Positions 32,526-41,405 of a stretch of 64,000 nucleotides of DNA are shown piece after piece. The position numbers were made by a program, and so were the translations under genes. This DNA comes from Pseudanabaena sp. (GTDB lineage: Bacteria > Cyanobacteriota > Cyanobacteriia > Pseudanabaenales > Pseudanabaenaceae). The first letter of the stretch is position 1; every line of letters starts with the position of its first letter. The stretch spans positions 60,913 through 124,912 of the forward strand of contig QBLS01000012.1 in NCBI GenBank assembly GCA_003249015.1. Reading direction: 5' to 3'. Under the pieces are notes generated by a model. That model was not told where the DNA came from, made no database searches, and saw only the letters and a list, made by a program, of their open reading frames with translations.

Positions 32526-32693
32526 TTATTTAATCAGTCCTAGCCACGATAGGAGTCCTTGACGAGTCACAAACTCGATCGCGATCGCAATGATAAAGCC
32601 AATCATCGCTGCGCGACCATTTAATCTTTCCGCGTAGGTATTAAATCCCATCTTGGGGTCAGTTGCTTGTGGTGTTTGAGTTGGTTCAGTCAT
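32526..32693 (-). CDS. High-light-inducible protein (HLIP, one-helix chlorophyll-binding)
   Basis: 55 residues read by eye: a hydrophilic N-terminus (MTEPTQTPQATDPKMGF), then the chlorophyll-binding motif AERLNGRAAMIGF (ExxNxRxAM) opening one transmembrane helix (IAIAIEFVTRQG), then LLSWLGLIK. This is the ELIP/HLIP family of the thylakoid membrane that binds chlorophyll and carotenoid for photoprotection and chlorophyll-protein assembly. ATG with AAGGA about 11 nt upstream. The gene is divergent from rpaB, the known regulator of hli genes in other cyanobacteria. Confidence 0.92.
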   Translation of the reverse strand: MTEPTQTPQATDPKMGFNTYAERLNGRAAMIGFIIAIAIEFVTRQGLLSWLGLIK

Positions 32694-33052
32694 GTTTACT
32701 AGAGTCCTTAATTTTCTGTAAAGCTTTAATCGATCTTAACGCATCAAGTAAAAGTCACTGTAGCAATACCATGCTTCAGGCTGATCTAAATTCTTGAAAG
32801 TGTCGCTTTTAAAAATATTTCTGTATTACTCTTTTGGCTTCGAGCGAAGCCAAAAGAGTATAACCACGATCTCTTGGGCTTTTACAGGGGAAATTGAGTA
32901 AATTTGACTTGATGTCAAAACTTTAAGTTTTGTTTTCGGATTGTAACGACCGATTTCTTGTAAACTTGTTTAAGAAAAATATGTTAAATCATAAAAAATT
33001 ACTGAATTGCAGCTAGCAACACAGTTAGCGACATAGTGGAGTGTAAACTGGC
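32694..33052. promoter_or_regulatory. Divergent control region between HLIP gene and rpaB
   Basis: 359 bp with no ORF. Contains a perfect palindrome 32827-32860 (16-bp arms TACTCTTTTGGCTTCG). On the minus strand two half-sites resembling HLR1, the RpaB box, read GTTACAA (32941 side) and TTTACAA (32958 side). They are 17 bp apart rather than the 10 bp of a standard HLR1, so binding is only a suggestion. Confidence 0.4.
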
Positions 33053-33790
33053 TTGGAAAACCATAAGGAAAAAATCCTAGTAGTAGATGACGAAGCGAGT
33101 ATTCGTCGGATTCTGGAGACGCGACTGTCAATGATTGGTTATGAAGTCGTCACCGCCGCAGATGGCGAAGAGGCTCTAGAAGTTTTTCATCAAGAAAATC
33201 CTGACTTAGTTGTTCTTGATGTAATGATGCCTAAGCTTGATGGATATGGGGTATGTCAAGAACTACGCAAAGAATCTGATATACCAATTATCATGCTAAC
33301 TGCTTTGGGTGATGTTGCCGATCGCATTACGGGACTGGAACTAGGCGCAGATGATTACGTTGTTAAGCCATTTTCGCCTAAAGAACTAGAAGCTCGTATT
33401 CGCTCTGTACTACGCCGCTTTGACCGTACAGGTACGTCAGGTATCCCCAGTTCTGGGGTGATTCATATTAATGCCATTAAAATAGACACTAATAAGCGCC
33501 AAGTATACAAATCTGATGAGCGAATTCGTCTTACAGGTATGGAATTTAGCTTATTAGAGCTATTAGTTGGGCGATCGGGTGAAGCTTTTTCGAGAGCCGA
33601 GATTTTGCAGGAAGTGTGGGGATATACTCCTGAGCGTCATGTAGATACTCGCGTTGTCGATGTGCATATTTCTCGATTAAGGGCAAAACTTGAAGAAGAT
33701 CCCAGCAATCCAGAATTAATTCTTACTGCTAGAGGTACTGGTTATCTCTTCCAGCGGATTATTGATGGCTCCGAAGCCAAGCAAGCTTAG
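33053..33790 (+). CDS. rpaB: Response regulator RpaB (OmpR family, ycf27)
   Basis: 245 residues from TTG; the N-terminus MENHKEKILVVDDEASIRRI matches RpaB orthologues exactly where the TTG lies. Receiver domain 8-120 with DD at 12-13, phospho-acceptor Asp56 (LVVLDVMMPK) and Lys105 (VVKPFSPKE). A winged-helix DNA-binding domain spans about 140-240 (RLTGMEFSLLELL, SRAEILQEVWGYTPERHVDTRVVDVHISRLRAKL). RpaB controls photosynthesis and high-light genes through HLR1 sites, with kinase NblS. Single gene, terminated by a short hairpin at 33806-33830. Confidence 0.96.
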   Translation: MENHKEKILVVDDEASIRRILETRLSMIGYEVVTAADGEEALEVFHQENPDLVVLDVMMPKLDGYGVCQELRKESDIPIIMLTALGDVADRITGLELGADDYVVKPFSPKELEARIRSVLRRFDRTGTSGIPSSGVIHINAIKIDTNKRQVYKSDERIRLTGMEFSLLELLVGRSGEAFSRAEILQEVWGYTPERHVDTRVVDVHISRLRAKLEEDPSNPELILTARGTGYLFQRIIDGSEAKQA

Positions 33791-33805
33791 TTTCACAATT
33801 TCTCA

Positions 33806-33915
33806 AAAAGCGATGCATTGCATCGCTTTTAATTTTTGTAGCTACAGCACTTTGCACTTAATTAAAACCAAGAGAAATTTTGAGCGGCGCTACGCGCCGC
33901 TCAAAATTTCTCTTG
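33806..33915. terminator. rpaB terminator hairpin and adjacent palindrome
   Basis: 33806-33830: AAAAGCGATGC/GCATCGCTTTT around ATT, followed by AATTTTT, 16 bp after the rpaB stop. 33869-33915: perfect 22-bp arms, loop TAC, core GAGCGGCGC-TAC-GCGCCGCTC, ending 25 bp before the WD40 start. Confidence 0.75.
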
Positions 33916-33940
33916 AATACTCTAGATCTTAATAAGCTGT

Positions 33941-35158
33941 ATGAAGCTTACCCCACAGCCACAATTGCCACAATCAAAGGATGCAGTTCTTGGTGGACAA
34001 ACTCCACCACCTACTTTTGGCGCAGTCTTAGGAGGCATAGAAGGAGTAAAGCGGCGGTTAAGTAATCAAAGCCTCATTCCTAAAATTGCGGCGCTGAGGG
34101 AGTCTCTTGACTACGGAGAAGAGGGTTTAAAACTAGTCATGGCTAGCTTAACCAGTGAATCACTCCAAGTACAGCGTACAGCCATGCTGCTATTGTGGCG
34201 CAGACCAGAAAGTCATGTGCAGGAGCTTCTGGCTAATTACAGTGCATATTACCTATTTGATATCGTCGATACCCTTCAAAGTCACAAAGAAGCAATTACA
34301 GCGCTAGCAATATCAGCTAATGGCAAGACTTTATATAGTGCGGGTGCTGATTTTAAAATCAAGGTCTGGAATCTAAGCAATGACAATCAAGCTAGCTGCT
34401 TAGGGACAATTCACGGTCATACGCACATCGTTACAACGATCGCCTTAAGTGCCAATGGCAAATTATTAGTGAGTGGTAGCCGCGACAAAACTATCAAAGT
34501 CTGGGATGCGCGATCGGGTAAACAGTTACTCACCCTCACTGGACACATTGGTTATGTCAACTCGGTAGCACTGACTCCCGATGGTCGAACTTTAGTAACA
34601 GGCAGTCAAGATACAACCATCAAACTTTGGGATATTCGCACAGGTCGAGAAATGCGTACCCTGCGAGGTCATACTAGCTTGGTCGATTCGGTAGCTCTTA
34701 GTCCCGATGGCAAGTTGATCGCTAGTTGTAGTTGGGATACCACGATTCGAGTTTGGGATATCACAACTGGTAAGTTACGTTGGGAATTTATTGGACATTC
34801 AGCGCGAGTACTATCCTTTGCGATTAGCCCTGACAGCCGTATCCTCGTCAGTGGCAGTCTTGACACTCGCATCAAGGTTTGGGATTTGCAAACAGGTAGA
34901 TCAATACGAACTTTAGAAGGGCATTGGGGATGGGTTAAATCTTTGCTAATAAGTCGCGATGGGAAGACGCTGATTAGTGCCAGCTATAAAGAAATTAGAA
35001 TTTGGAATCTTGAAACAGGTGAACAAATTCAAGTTCTCAACGGGCATATCAATTTGATCAATGCGATCGCCCTCAGCCCAGATGGTCAAACTCTAGTTAG
35101 TGGCGGCGAAGATCGCAATATCCATGTGTGGGGTGTTCCTTACCTAAAAAACGTTTAA
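33941..35158 (+). CDS. WD40 repeat protein with N-terminal helical domain
   Basis: 405 residues. An N-terminal Pro/Gln tail is followed by a helical domain (about 30-105, VKRRLSNQSLIPKIAALRES and LQVQRTAMLLLWRRPESHVQ). Then come seven WD repeats to the end (LQSHKEAITALAIS, HGHTHIVTTIALS, TGHIGYVNSVALT, RGHTSLVDSVALS, IGHSARVLSFAIS, EGHWGWVKSLLIS, NGHINLINAIALS), enough for one complete propeller. No kinase, caspase or NACHT domain is attached. Cytoplasmic interaction scaffold, partner unknown; the helical domain resembles HEAT-like segments of other cyanobacterial WD proteins. Confidence 0.85.
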   Translation: MKLTPQPQLPQSKDAVLGGQTPPPTFGAVLGGIEGVKRRLSNQSLIPKIAALRESLDYGEEGLKLVMASLTSESLQVQRTAMLLLWRRPESHVQELLANYSAYYLFDIVDTLQSHKEAITALAISANGKTLYSAGADFKIKVWNLSNDNQASCLGTIHGHTHIVTTIALSANGKLLVSGSRDKTIKVWDARSGKQLLTLTGHIGYVNSVALTPDGRTLVTGSQDTTIKLWDIRTGREMRTLRGHTSLVDSVALSPDGKLIASCSWDTTIRVWDITTGKLRWEFIGHSARVLSFAISPDSRILVSGSLDTRIKVWDLQTGRSIRTLEGHWGWVKSLLISRDGKTLISASYKEIRIWNLETGEQIQVLNGHINLINAIALSPDGQTLVSGGEDRNIHVWGVPYLKNV

Positions 35159-35192
35159 AAGTGACGCTTTGCGGCACTTTTAAACGTTTTTT
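35146..35192 (+). terminator. Terminator after the WD40 gene
   Basis: 22-bp arms AAAAAACGTTTAAAAGTGACGC, loop TTT, one mismatch, ending in a T-run; includes the last codons and stop of the gene. Confidence 0.75.
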
Positions 35193-35221
35193 GAATTCTG
35201 CTGTAGATTTAAATCTTATGC

Positions 35222-36115
35222 TTAAGCCGCAGCCTTAGACTGCTTTTTGCGTCTACCAGCACGCCATCCACCCAATGCACCAGCAACCAGAATACCTGCG
35301 ATCGCAGGAGGTACTGGTACAGCTCTATATCTTGCAGCGATCGTATCGTTGCTGCAATCAAATCCTAGAGTTGCCAAGAAATCCTTACCTTGAAATTCAT
35401 CAGGCAAAGTAAACGCAAATCCAAAGGTGTTTTTATTGTTGCTTGCCAAGTTGACAGTAGTTGGGAATAGACTGTTAGCTAGTTCTGCACTGGAGAGGTT
35501 TCTTAGACCGCCGCCACTGAATGCAGTACCAGTCTTAATCACGTTAGGTAAAGAAGGAGAGCCAGATGTATAAGGCGCATAGTACGGGTCAGTCCATAGG
35601 AGGTCGCCAAACCTAGAATTTCCACCTGTAGCCGTTTTAACTTGGTCGTTATAGGTCTTTAAGTTAGGAAATCCTTGGTTGTTGCCAGCGACGCTCTTAC
35701 CTGTGACTTTTGTGTAAACGCCTAGGGGAATAGTGGCGATATTGTCAGACTTTGGTGCAAAGCGAATACCAATCAACGAACCTTGTGCTTGAGCAAAAGT
35801 ACTTGCCCCATTACTGAAATCTAAAAACAAATCACCAAAACCGACGTTTGGAGAATTGCCGATTCCATTTAATGTGTTGCTCGAATTGATGCCAACCCAA
35901 ATTTCATTTCCTACACTTTTAAAGCCTATGCCATAAATGTCGTAACGGCTATTTGCATTAAATGTACTTGCATCAGCACCATCGTAGGAATAGTCATCAC
36001 GAGCATAGTCCCAGCCATTGATCAATGTACCCGCTTGGGCTGGTAAGCCTATTGCGATTGTTCCTAGAGTGACAATTGATGATGCAACAACCTTCTTAAT
36101 ATCAAAGATCTTCAT
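35222..36115 (-). CDS. Exosortase-type (PEP-CTERM-like, XDD3-like) surface protein
   Basis: 297 residues from the ATG giving MKIFDIKKVVASSIVTLG, with AGGAAG upstream; 11 further in-frame codons are dispensable. Signal peptide to about residue 28 (LPAQAGT). A secreted Asn/Gly/Ser/Tyr-rich domain includes IYGIGFKSVGNEIWVGIN and GFGDLFLDFSN. The C-terminal sorting signal has a VPVPP motif, then a hydrophobic helix (AIAGILVAGALGGWRAG) and a basic tail RRKKQSKAAA. That tripartite tail is the substrate signature of cyanobacterial exosortases. The body resembles the XDD3 exosortase-dependent family; function unknown, and no exosortase gene is near. Confidence 0.75.
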   Translation of the reverse strand: MKIFDIKKVVASSIVTLGTIAIGLPAQAGTLINGWDYARDDYSYDGADASTFNANSRYDIYGIGFKSVGNEIWVGINSSNTLNGIGNSPNVGFGDLFLDFSNGASTFAQAQGSLIGIRFAPKSDNIATIPLGVYTKVTGKSVAGNNQGFPNLKTYNDQVKTATGGNSRFGDLLWTDPYYAPYTSGSPSLPNVIKTGTAFSGGGLRNLSSAELANSLFPTTVNLASNNKNTFGFAFTLPDEFQGKDFLATLGFDCSNDTIAARYRAVPVPPAIAGILVAGALGGWRAGRRKKQSKAAA

Positions 36116-36399
36116 TTGTATAATTACTTCCTGTTTTTTACAAATCATCTAAAAAATAAGTTTATCTTTTAGATGATTTCCAACTACCTCAGGAATCATT
36201 ACAGCTTTAGAAATTCTTGTAAATTATTAAAAGTTATAAGAAAGTTACTTTTAGTTAAAGGATATTGTTACTGGGTAATTATTTCATAATTAGTAAGGTG
36301 CATTTCGATTATTAAAGACCTAATAAGAAAAGCCGAAAAGGTTGCTAGACAAACTTTTTAAATTTCCAAGTTGGATTTTGTATTGACAAATTCTGTAAC

Positions 36400-37305
36400 T
36401 TAATTAATTCTTAATTTCTGAATTTGCCGATCGCTTTGTTGAGCCCATGCAGTATTTTTTTGCTGATTAAAATAAGCCTGTGCCTGAATAAATGACTGGA
36501 TTGCTTCCTGTTTTTGTCCAATCTTACTCTGGGCAACGCCAAGGGTATAGAAGGCTTCTGCATAGTCTTTCCGAAATTGTAAGGCATTGCGAAGCTGTGC
36601 TATAGCGCTTTCGGTGTCTCCCTGCAATAACAAGGCTGCTCCCAAATTATAGTAAGCCTCAGGATATTCAGGGTTTAACTGCAATGCTTTAGAGTAATAT
36701 GCCATGGACTTAGGAATATCTCCCTTAGTCTGGGTTAACAATCCCAAGTTATAAAGGGCTTCGGGTGACTGCGGACTTAGTTGCAATGATTTATTTAAAT
36801 TGGCGATCGCTCCATCGACATCTTTCTTTTCCTTTAGAGCTAAGCCCAAGTTGTAATAGGCAACTCCTAACTTGGGGTCGAGGCTGACCGCTCTTTTTAA
36901 GTTGGGAATTGCCCTCGTCGGATCACCAGACTGTAACTGCGCTGCGCCCAAATTACTAAAGGCGATCGCAAACTTAGGATCGAGTCTGGTTGCTCTTTGA
37001 AATGAATAGATGGCATCCTTGAGCTTACCCGCTTGTGCTTGGGCTAGTCCTAAATTGTAATGCGCGGCTGTCAGTTCAGGATTCTTACGGATCGCGGCTC
37101 TGAACACAACCACTGCCCCTTCTAAATTTCCTAAGCGTACAAAGGCATTCCCCCTTTCCAAAAGCTGATCAGCCGACTCATTAGGTGGAATAATGATTTG
37201 TTGCTGGGGCTGAATTTTCTGAGGAGGCTTTTGGGCGATCGCTCCTTCAATCCAGCCATTACCAACAATTAAAACTAATACAAAAGCTCCCAAAACTGGT
37301 TTCAT
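36400..37305 (-). CDS. Secreted TPR-repeat protein
   Basis: 301 residues from the ATG of MKPVLGAFVLVLIVGNG, chosen because a signal peptide (ending EGAIAQ) begins there; 30 more upstream codons are open but would overlap the divergent trpG promoter and start. After a Pro/Gln-rich linker (QKIQPQQQIIIPP) there are about seven TPR units: GNLEGAVVVFRAAIRKNPEL, GKLKDAIYSFQRATRLDPKF, and so on to DYAEAFYTLGVAQSKIGQK. Likely a periplasmic protein-interaction scaffold; no enzyme domain. Confidence 0.85.
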   Translation of the reverse strand: MKPVLGAFVLVLIVGNGWIEGAIAQKPPQKIQPQQQIIIPPNESADQLLERGNAFVRLGNLEGAVVVFRAAIRKNPELTAAHYNLGLAQAQAGKLKDAIYSFQRATRLDPKFAIAFSNLGAAQLQSGDPTRAIPNLKRAVSLDPKLGVAYYNLGLALKEKKDVDGAIANLNKSLQLSPQSPEALYNLGLLTQTKGDIPKSMAYYSKALQLNPEYPEAYYNLGAALLLQGDTESAIAQLRNALQFRKDYAEAFYTLGVAQSKIGQKQEAIQSFIQAQAYFNQQKNTAWAQQSDRQIQKLRIN

Positions 37306-37375
37306 AAAATTACGTTTAGTATTAGTGCTAATCACAGGTACAAACTTTACCAAACCAAATATTAGATCCGTCATC

Positions 37376-37972
37376 ATGATTCTCGTTATTGACAACTACG
37401 ACAGCTTTACCTATAACCTCGTCCAATATCTTGGAGAGTTATTACCCGAATTTCCAGACCTAGGCGAAATATTAGTTAAAAGAAACGACGAAATTAATAT
37501 TAATGAAGTCAAACAACTCTCACCCGCAGGAATTGTCATTTCTCCCGGACCTGGTCGCCCTGAAGAAGCAGGAGTATCCCTAGACATTATTAGAGAAATG
37601 GACTCAAGTACGCCCATACTTGGCGTATGTCTCGGACATCAGAGTATGGGGCTTATGTATGGAGGCAAAGTCGTGTCAGCACCATATCTAATGCATGGCA
37701 AGACATCACAAATTTATCATACTGGAGTCGGAGTTTTGGCAGGTTTAGCGAATCCATTCACCGCAACGCGCTATCACAGCTTAGTGATTGATCCTGACAA
37801 TTGTCCTGATACACTCGAAGTCACAGCATGGACTGAAGATGACATAATTATGGGGGTTCGCCACAAACAATATCCCCATGTTCAAGGGGTACAGTTTCAT
37901 CCCGAGAGCATTCTGACTGAAGCTGGCAAAGACTTACTGAGAAACTTCTTAAAAGGATTAAGCGTCCAGTAA
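37376..37972 (+). CDS. trpG: Anthranilate synthase component II / aminodeoxychorismate synthase glutaminase
   Basis: 198 residues from the ATG of MILVIDNYDSFTYNLVQYLG, the standard start; 17 upstream in-frame codons are ignored. Class I glutamine amidotransferase with ISPGPGRPEEAG (oxyanion strand), catalytic Cys85 in GVCLGHQSMG, and His175/Glu177 in VQFHPESILT. It supplies ammonia to TrpE for anthranilate or to PabB for folate; TrpG and PabA are interchangeable in many bacteria and neither trpE nor pabB is here. Divergent from the TPR gene with 70 bp between. Confidence 0.9.
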   Translation: MILVIDNYDSFTYNLVQYLGELLPEFPDLGEILVKRNDEININEVKQLSPAGIVISPGPGRPEEAGVSLDIIREMDSSTPILGVCLGHQSMGLMYGGKVVSAPYLMHGKTSQIYHTGVGVLAGLANPFTATRYHSLVIDPDNCPDTLEVTAWTEDDIIMGVRHKQYPHVQGVQFHPESILTEAGKDLLRNFLKGLSVQ

Positions 37973-37992
37973 GCCCAAAGTATGTTTTTTGT

Positions 37993-38094
37993 CCCAGCCT
38001 TCGGCTGGGCAACCGAATGATTAGAGATGCGGCGCGAAGCGCCACATCTCTAATCATTCGGTTTTGATAGCGCGGCTACGCCGCGCTATCAAAA
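37993..38094. repeat. Three palindromes after trpG
   Basis: 37993-38009: CCCAGCC-TTC-GGCTGGG. 38011-38063: 25-bp arms with GAA loop and one wobble, core GCGGCGC-GAA-GCGCCAC. 38062-38094: perfect 15-bp arms TTTTGATAGCGCGGC, loop TAC. The second and third share bases and could compete when folding. Confidence 0.7.
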
Positions 38095-38169
38095 ATTGGT
38101 TCCCTATTTTACGGCGCAGCCCTAAACTAGGAAACGCTATATTTACCAAATTAGTATCAACTCAACAAT

Positions 38170-38952
38170 ATGCGTCGCAGACAAATACTTAGACTCGCCC
38201 AAGGTGGACTTATATCAGCATTTACAGCAGGGATTGTCGCTGATGCTGCTAATTCTCAAACCAAGTCAACATTGAAGCTGGAATGGCTAGGACATATGTC
38301 ATTTCTAGCTTCAGGGGAGGGGGTAAGATTTTTGACACATCCTTTTCGTCCTGTGGGTTGTACCGCTAATTTACCTTCACCAAAAGCCGCTTCTGACTAC
38401 ATACTAATTAGCTCACGGCTACTTGATGAGGGGTATTTGGACGCTTTACCTAAGGATAAGCGAGTTTTGTCTGAACCAGGGTCGTATAACTTGAAGGGAA
38501 TTAACTTGCAAGGTATCTCAATGGATCACGATCGCCTTGGTGGTCGTCGATTTGGGCGCAATGTTGCTTGGAAATGGAAACAAGCGGGAATTTTTATACT
38601 CCATTTAGGCGGTGCGGCTGCGCCAATTACGCCTTCACAGCGCATTTTGATGGGTCGCCCTGACGTTTTGATTGTGCCAGTTGGCGGTAGTGTTGACTCG
38701 AACGATCCAATGCAGGCTAAGGTTTATTCACCCGAAGAGGCAAAGGCGATCGTTCAAGAATTAAATCCTCGGATTGTCATTCCTGTGGCTTATCGAACTG
38801 ATAAGTCATCGGTGTCCTGTAAGTTAGCAGAAGTTGATCAGTTTTTAGATCTGATGCCTAAGGATACGATTCAGAAAATGGGTGGAAATATTTTGGAGTT
38901 GAGAGCCGATAGCCTGCCCCAAAGTACCGTTGTTAGAGTACTAAGAGCATAA
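38170..38952 (+). CDS. MBL-fold (UlaG-like) protein with degenerate metal site, Tat-like signal
   Basis: 260 residues. N-terminus MRRRQILRLAQGGLISAFTA has a twin-arginine-like stretch and hydrophobic core, suggesting export. The body follows the UlaG/YhfI-like MBL pattern (LEWLGHMSFLASGEGVRFLTHP, then SMDHDRLGGRRFGRNVAWKW, FILHLGGAAAPI, DVLIVPVGGSVD, PRIVIPVAYRT). The usual HxHxDH loop is replaced by ISSRLLDEGYLD, so the canonical dizinc site is absent. Probably a non-catalytic or altered family member. Hairpin terminator follows at 38953-38980. Confidence 0.75.
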   Translation: MRRRQILRLAQGGLISAFTAGIVADAANSQTKSTLKLEWLGHMSFLASGEGVRFLTHPFRPVGCTANLPSPKAASDYILISSRLLDEGYLDALPKDKRVLSEPGSYNLKGINLQGISMDHDRLGGRRFGRNVAWKWKQAGIFILHLGGAAAPITPSQRILMGRPDVLIVPVGGSVDSNDPMQAKVYSPEEAKAIVQELNPRIVIPVAYRTDKSSVSCKLAEVDQFLDLMPKDTIQKMGGNILELRADSLPQSTVVRVLRA

Positions 38953-39020
38953 AAAAAACGGTGCTTCGCACCGCTTTTTTATATCTGAAAATAGGAAATG
39001 GCAAAGCCACTTCCTATTTT
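38953..39020. terminator. Hairpins between convergent MBL and clpX genes
   Basis: 38953-38980: AAAAAACGGTGC-TTC-GCACCGCTTTTTT with one bulge, T-run on the right. 38988-39020: 15-bp arms AAAATAGGAAATGGC, loop AAA, one wobble, suited to terminate clpX from the other side. Confidence 0.75.
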
Positions 39021-39022
39021 TT

Positions 39023-40360
39023 CTATGCAGATTCTGGCTTGGGCATTGACGCAGGATGTCGCAAAATTTCCGCTGTTGATAGCTTTTCTACCATGTCGCG
39101 AGTAATCAGACATTTGGTGACATCTTTACGAGATGGCAACTCGTACATCATATCTAGCATCAACTGTTCCACAATGCCGCGCAAGGCTCTTGCGCCTGTT
39201 TTACGGCGATAGGCTTCCTTGGCGATCGCCTGAACTGCGTCCATTTGAAATTCAAGCTGGACATTGTCCATTTTCAAGAGTTTTTGGTACTGCTTGATCA
39301 AGGCACTACGAGGCTCAGTCAAAATTGCCATTAGCGCTTTTTCATCTAGAGGATCAAGCACCGCACTCACAGGTACGCGACCGATAAATTCAGGAATCAT
39401 CCCAAACTTAACGAGGTCGTCAGGCTGAACATTTTTGAGGATTTCGGAGGTGCGTTTTTCGCGGGGCATAGCTTCACCCTGCTGTACAAAACCCATCGAC
39501 TTTTTGCCGATGCGTTGCTCAATTGACTTCTCTAGACCACCAAAAGCGCCGCCACAGATAAACAAAATATTTTTAGTATCAATTTGGATGCAATCTTGGT
39601 AAGGATGTTTGCGTCCACCTTGGGGAGGTACATTAGCGATCGTGCCTTCAAGCATTTTTAATAGTGCTTGCTGTACACCTTCACCTGATACATCACGGGT
39701 AATTGAGGTGTTTTCACTCTTTCGTGCAATTTTGTCAATTTCATCAATGTAAATAATGCCGCGCTGAGCCTCTTCAACATCAAGATCAGCAACCTGTAAT
39801 AGTCGCAACAAAATGTTTTCCACATCTTCGCCGACATAGCCTGCTTCCGTCAGGGTAGTAGCATCTGCGACCGCAAAGGGAACATCTAGCATTTCCGCTA
39901 GGGTTTGAGCTAGCAGGGTCTTGCCACAACCTGTAGGACCAATCAGTAAAATGTTGGATTTTTGTAGCTCAATCCCATCTTCAGACTGCCCCTTAGCTGC
40001 GGATTCAATAAAGCTGAGGCGCTTGTAGTGGTTGTAGACAGCAACTGACAAGACTTTTTTAGCTTCATCTTGACCAACTACATTTTCATCAAGGTAGCGC
40101 TTGATGTCACGAGGCTTGGGAATCTGATTCAGGTTTAGATTCGCCGCAGTTTTAGTTTTTCGCTTTTCGTGGGCAGGATCTTTACGCTGAGCTGTTTGGG
40201 GTGGAGCACTGTTAAAAAGCTCCTCATCGAGGATTTCATTACACAAATCCACACACTCATCACATATGTATACCCCTGGCCCCGCAATTAGCTTGCGAAC
40301 CTGTTCCTGCGATTTGCCACAGAAGGAACATTTTAGATGAGAGTCATATTTACTGGGCAT
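39023..40360 (-). CDS. clpX: ATP-dependent Clp protease ATPase subunit ClpX
   Basis: 445 residues. N-terminal C4 zinc finger [19 protein letters not shown]...ICDECVDLC, a divergent linker, then AAA+ core: Walker [15 protein letters not shown], Walker [15 protein letters not shown], the pore and RKH loops (SVAV..., GRVPVSAVL) and sensor [15 protein letters not shown]. An IGF-type ClpP-docking loop lies in the region [12 protein letters not shown]. It unfolds substrates into the ClpP chamber. Thirty bp downstream of clpP in the same direction, so one operon. Confidence 0.97.
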   Translation of the reverse strand: MPSKYDSHLKCSFCGKSQEQVRKLIAGPGVYICDECVDLCNEILDEELFNSAPPQTAQRKDPAHEKRKTKTAANLNLNQIPKPRDIKRYLDENVVGQDEAKKVLSVAVYNHYKRLSFIESAAKGQSEDGIELQKSNILLIGPTGCGKTLLAQTLAEMLDVPFAVADATTLTEAGYVGEDVENILLRLLQVADLDVEEAQRGIIYIDEIDKIARKSENTSITRDVSGEGVQQALLKMLEGTIANVPPQGGRKHPYQDCIQIDTKNILFICGGAFGGLEKSIEQRIGKKSMGFVQQGEAMPREKRTSEILKNVQPDDLVKFGMIPEFIGRVPVSAVLDPLDEKALMAILTEPRSALIKQYQKLLKMDNVQLEFQMDAVQAIAKEAYRRKTGARALRGIVEQLMLDMMYELPSRKDVTKCLITRDMVEKLSTAEILRHPASMPKPESA

Positions 40361-40390
40361 AAGCTATCTCAAGTTGTGGTTAGGCAGGGG

Positions 40391-41110
40391 CTAGACTAGG
40401 GAAAGAGCAGGGGATTGGATGCTGTTAGGGTTGCTTAAAACGCAATCGATTAAACCATATTGTTGAGCCTCAGCGGGAGACATAAAGAAATCTCGTTCGG
40501 TATCCTGCTCAATCTGTTCAAGGGGCTTGCCAGTATTAGCAGCTAACATTTCATTGAGCGATCGCTTGATGTAGAGGATTTCTCTAGCTTGAATCTCGAT
40601 ATCGACAGCTTGTCCCTGTGCGCCGCCCAAAGGTTGGTGAATCATAATTCTGGCATTGGGTAGAGACATCCGCTTACCCTTTGCACCCGCCGCTAATAAA
40701 AAGGCTCCCATGCTGGCAGCCAGCCCCATACAAATTGTGCAGACATCAGGGCGAACGTGATTCATGGTGTCTAAAATCGCCATCCCTGAATACACAGAAC
40801 CACCAGGGGAGTTTATATACAAATAAATATCTTTTTCGGGATCTTCAGCTTCCAGAAATAAGAGCTGGGACATCACAAGATTAGCGCTGGTGTCGTCTAC
40901 TTGCGAACCTAAAAATACGATCCGTTCGCGCAGTAAACGGGAGAAGATGTCAAATGCTCTCTCGCCTTTACCTGATTGTTCGACTACCATCGGCACAACT
41001 TGATTTTGCACTAGTTGACTTTGCATGGTTTGTAATTGGGTCGAGGCGATCGCCAGTCGATATGGGTTTAGTTGACTAGATAAAGGAAACATTCGTTTTG
41101 AATTCACCAT
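40391..41110 (-). CDS. clpP: ATP-dependent Clp protease proteolytic subunit ClpP
   Basis: 239 residues from ATG; a TTG seven codons earlier and ATGs at 41092 and 41026 are alternatives. Catalytic triad: Ser133 in GLAASMGAF, His158 in IMIHQPLGG, Asp near 207 in [20 protein letters not shown] and the handle region are intact. The 40-residue N-terminal extension ([20 protein letters not shown]) resembles that of other cyanobacterial ClpP paralogues rather than a mis-set start. Partner clpX follows; the trigger factor gene that often precedes this pair is not in the window. Confidence 0.95.
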   Translation of the reverse strand: MVNSKRMFPLSSQLNPYRLAIASTQLQTMQSQLVQNQVVPMVVEQSGKGERAFDIFSRLLRERIVFLGSQVDDTSANLVMSQLLFLEAEDPEKDIYLYINSPGGSVYSGMAILDTMNHVRPDVCTICMGLAASMGAFLLAAGAKGKRMSLPNARIMIHQPLGGAQGQAVDIEIQAREILYIKRSLNEMLAANTGKPLEQIEQDTERDFFMSPAEAQQYGLIDCVLSNPNSIQSPALSLV

Positions 41111-41405
41111 AATTTTGAAGCAATATACCAAGCAAAGGTAAATCTGACAAAATATTGCCTGTCTGAGCTTTACCTGTCTGAGCCTTAACTTACCTAATTA
41201 CCAATCATTATGCATTAAAAGTTGTATTGATATGTTGGTAGGCAACAATGCAAAGTTATATCTAAGTTATATTTCTCTGACCTTTGAGTTAAAAAATAGC
41301 AACACTATTTTTTGACTTAAGCACTACCTTGCGTCATGGCATAGCCATTTCTTGATTTGGTATTAGGTGACGGTGCGAAGTGCCGCCACCTAATACTAAC
41401 AAACC
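41111..41405. repeat. Intergenic region with short repeat and palindromes
   Basis: Near 41157-41190 the phrase CCTGTCTGAGC is tandemly repeated. A hairpin with TTAAAAAATAG/CTATTTTTTGA arms lies near 41290-41320, a part of the element A hairpin (GGCATAGCCATTTCTTGATT) near 41339-41358, and an imperfect palindrome at 41360-41396 (17-bp arms, GAA loop). No gene seen. Confidence 0.5.
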
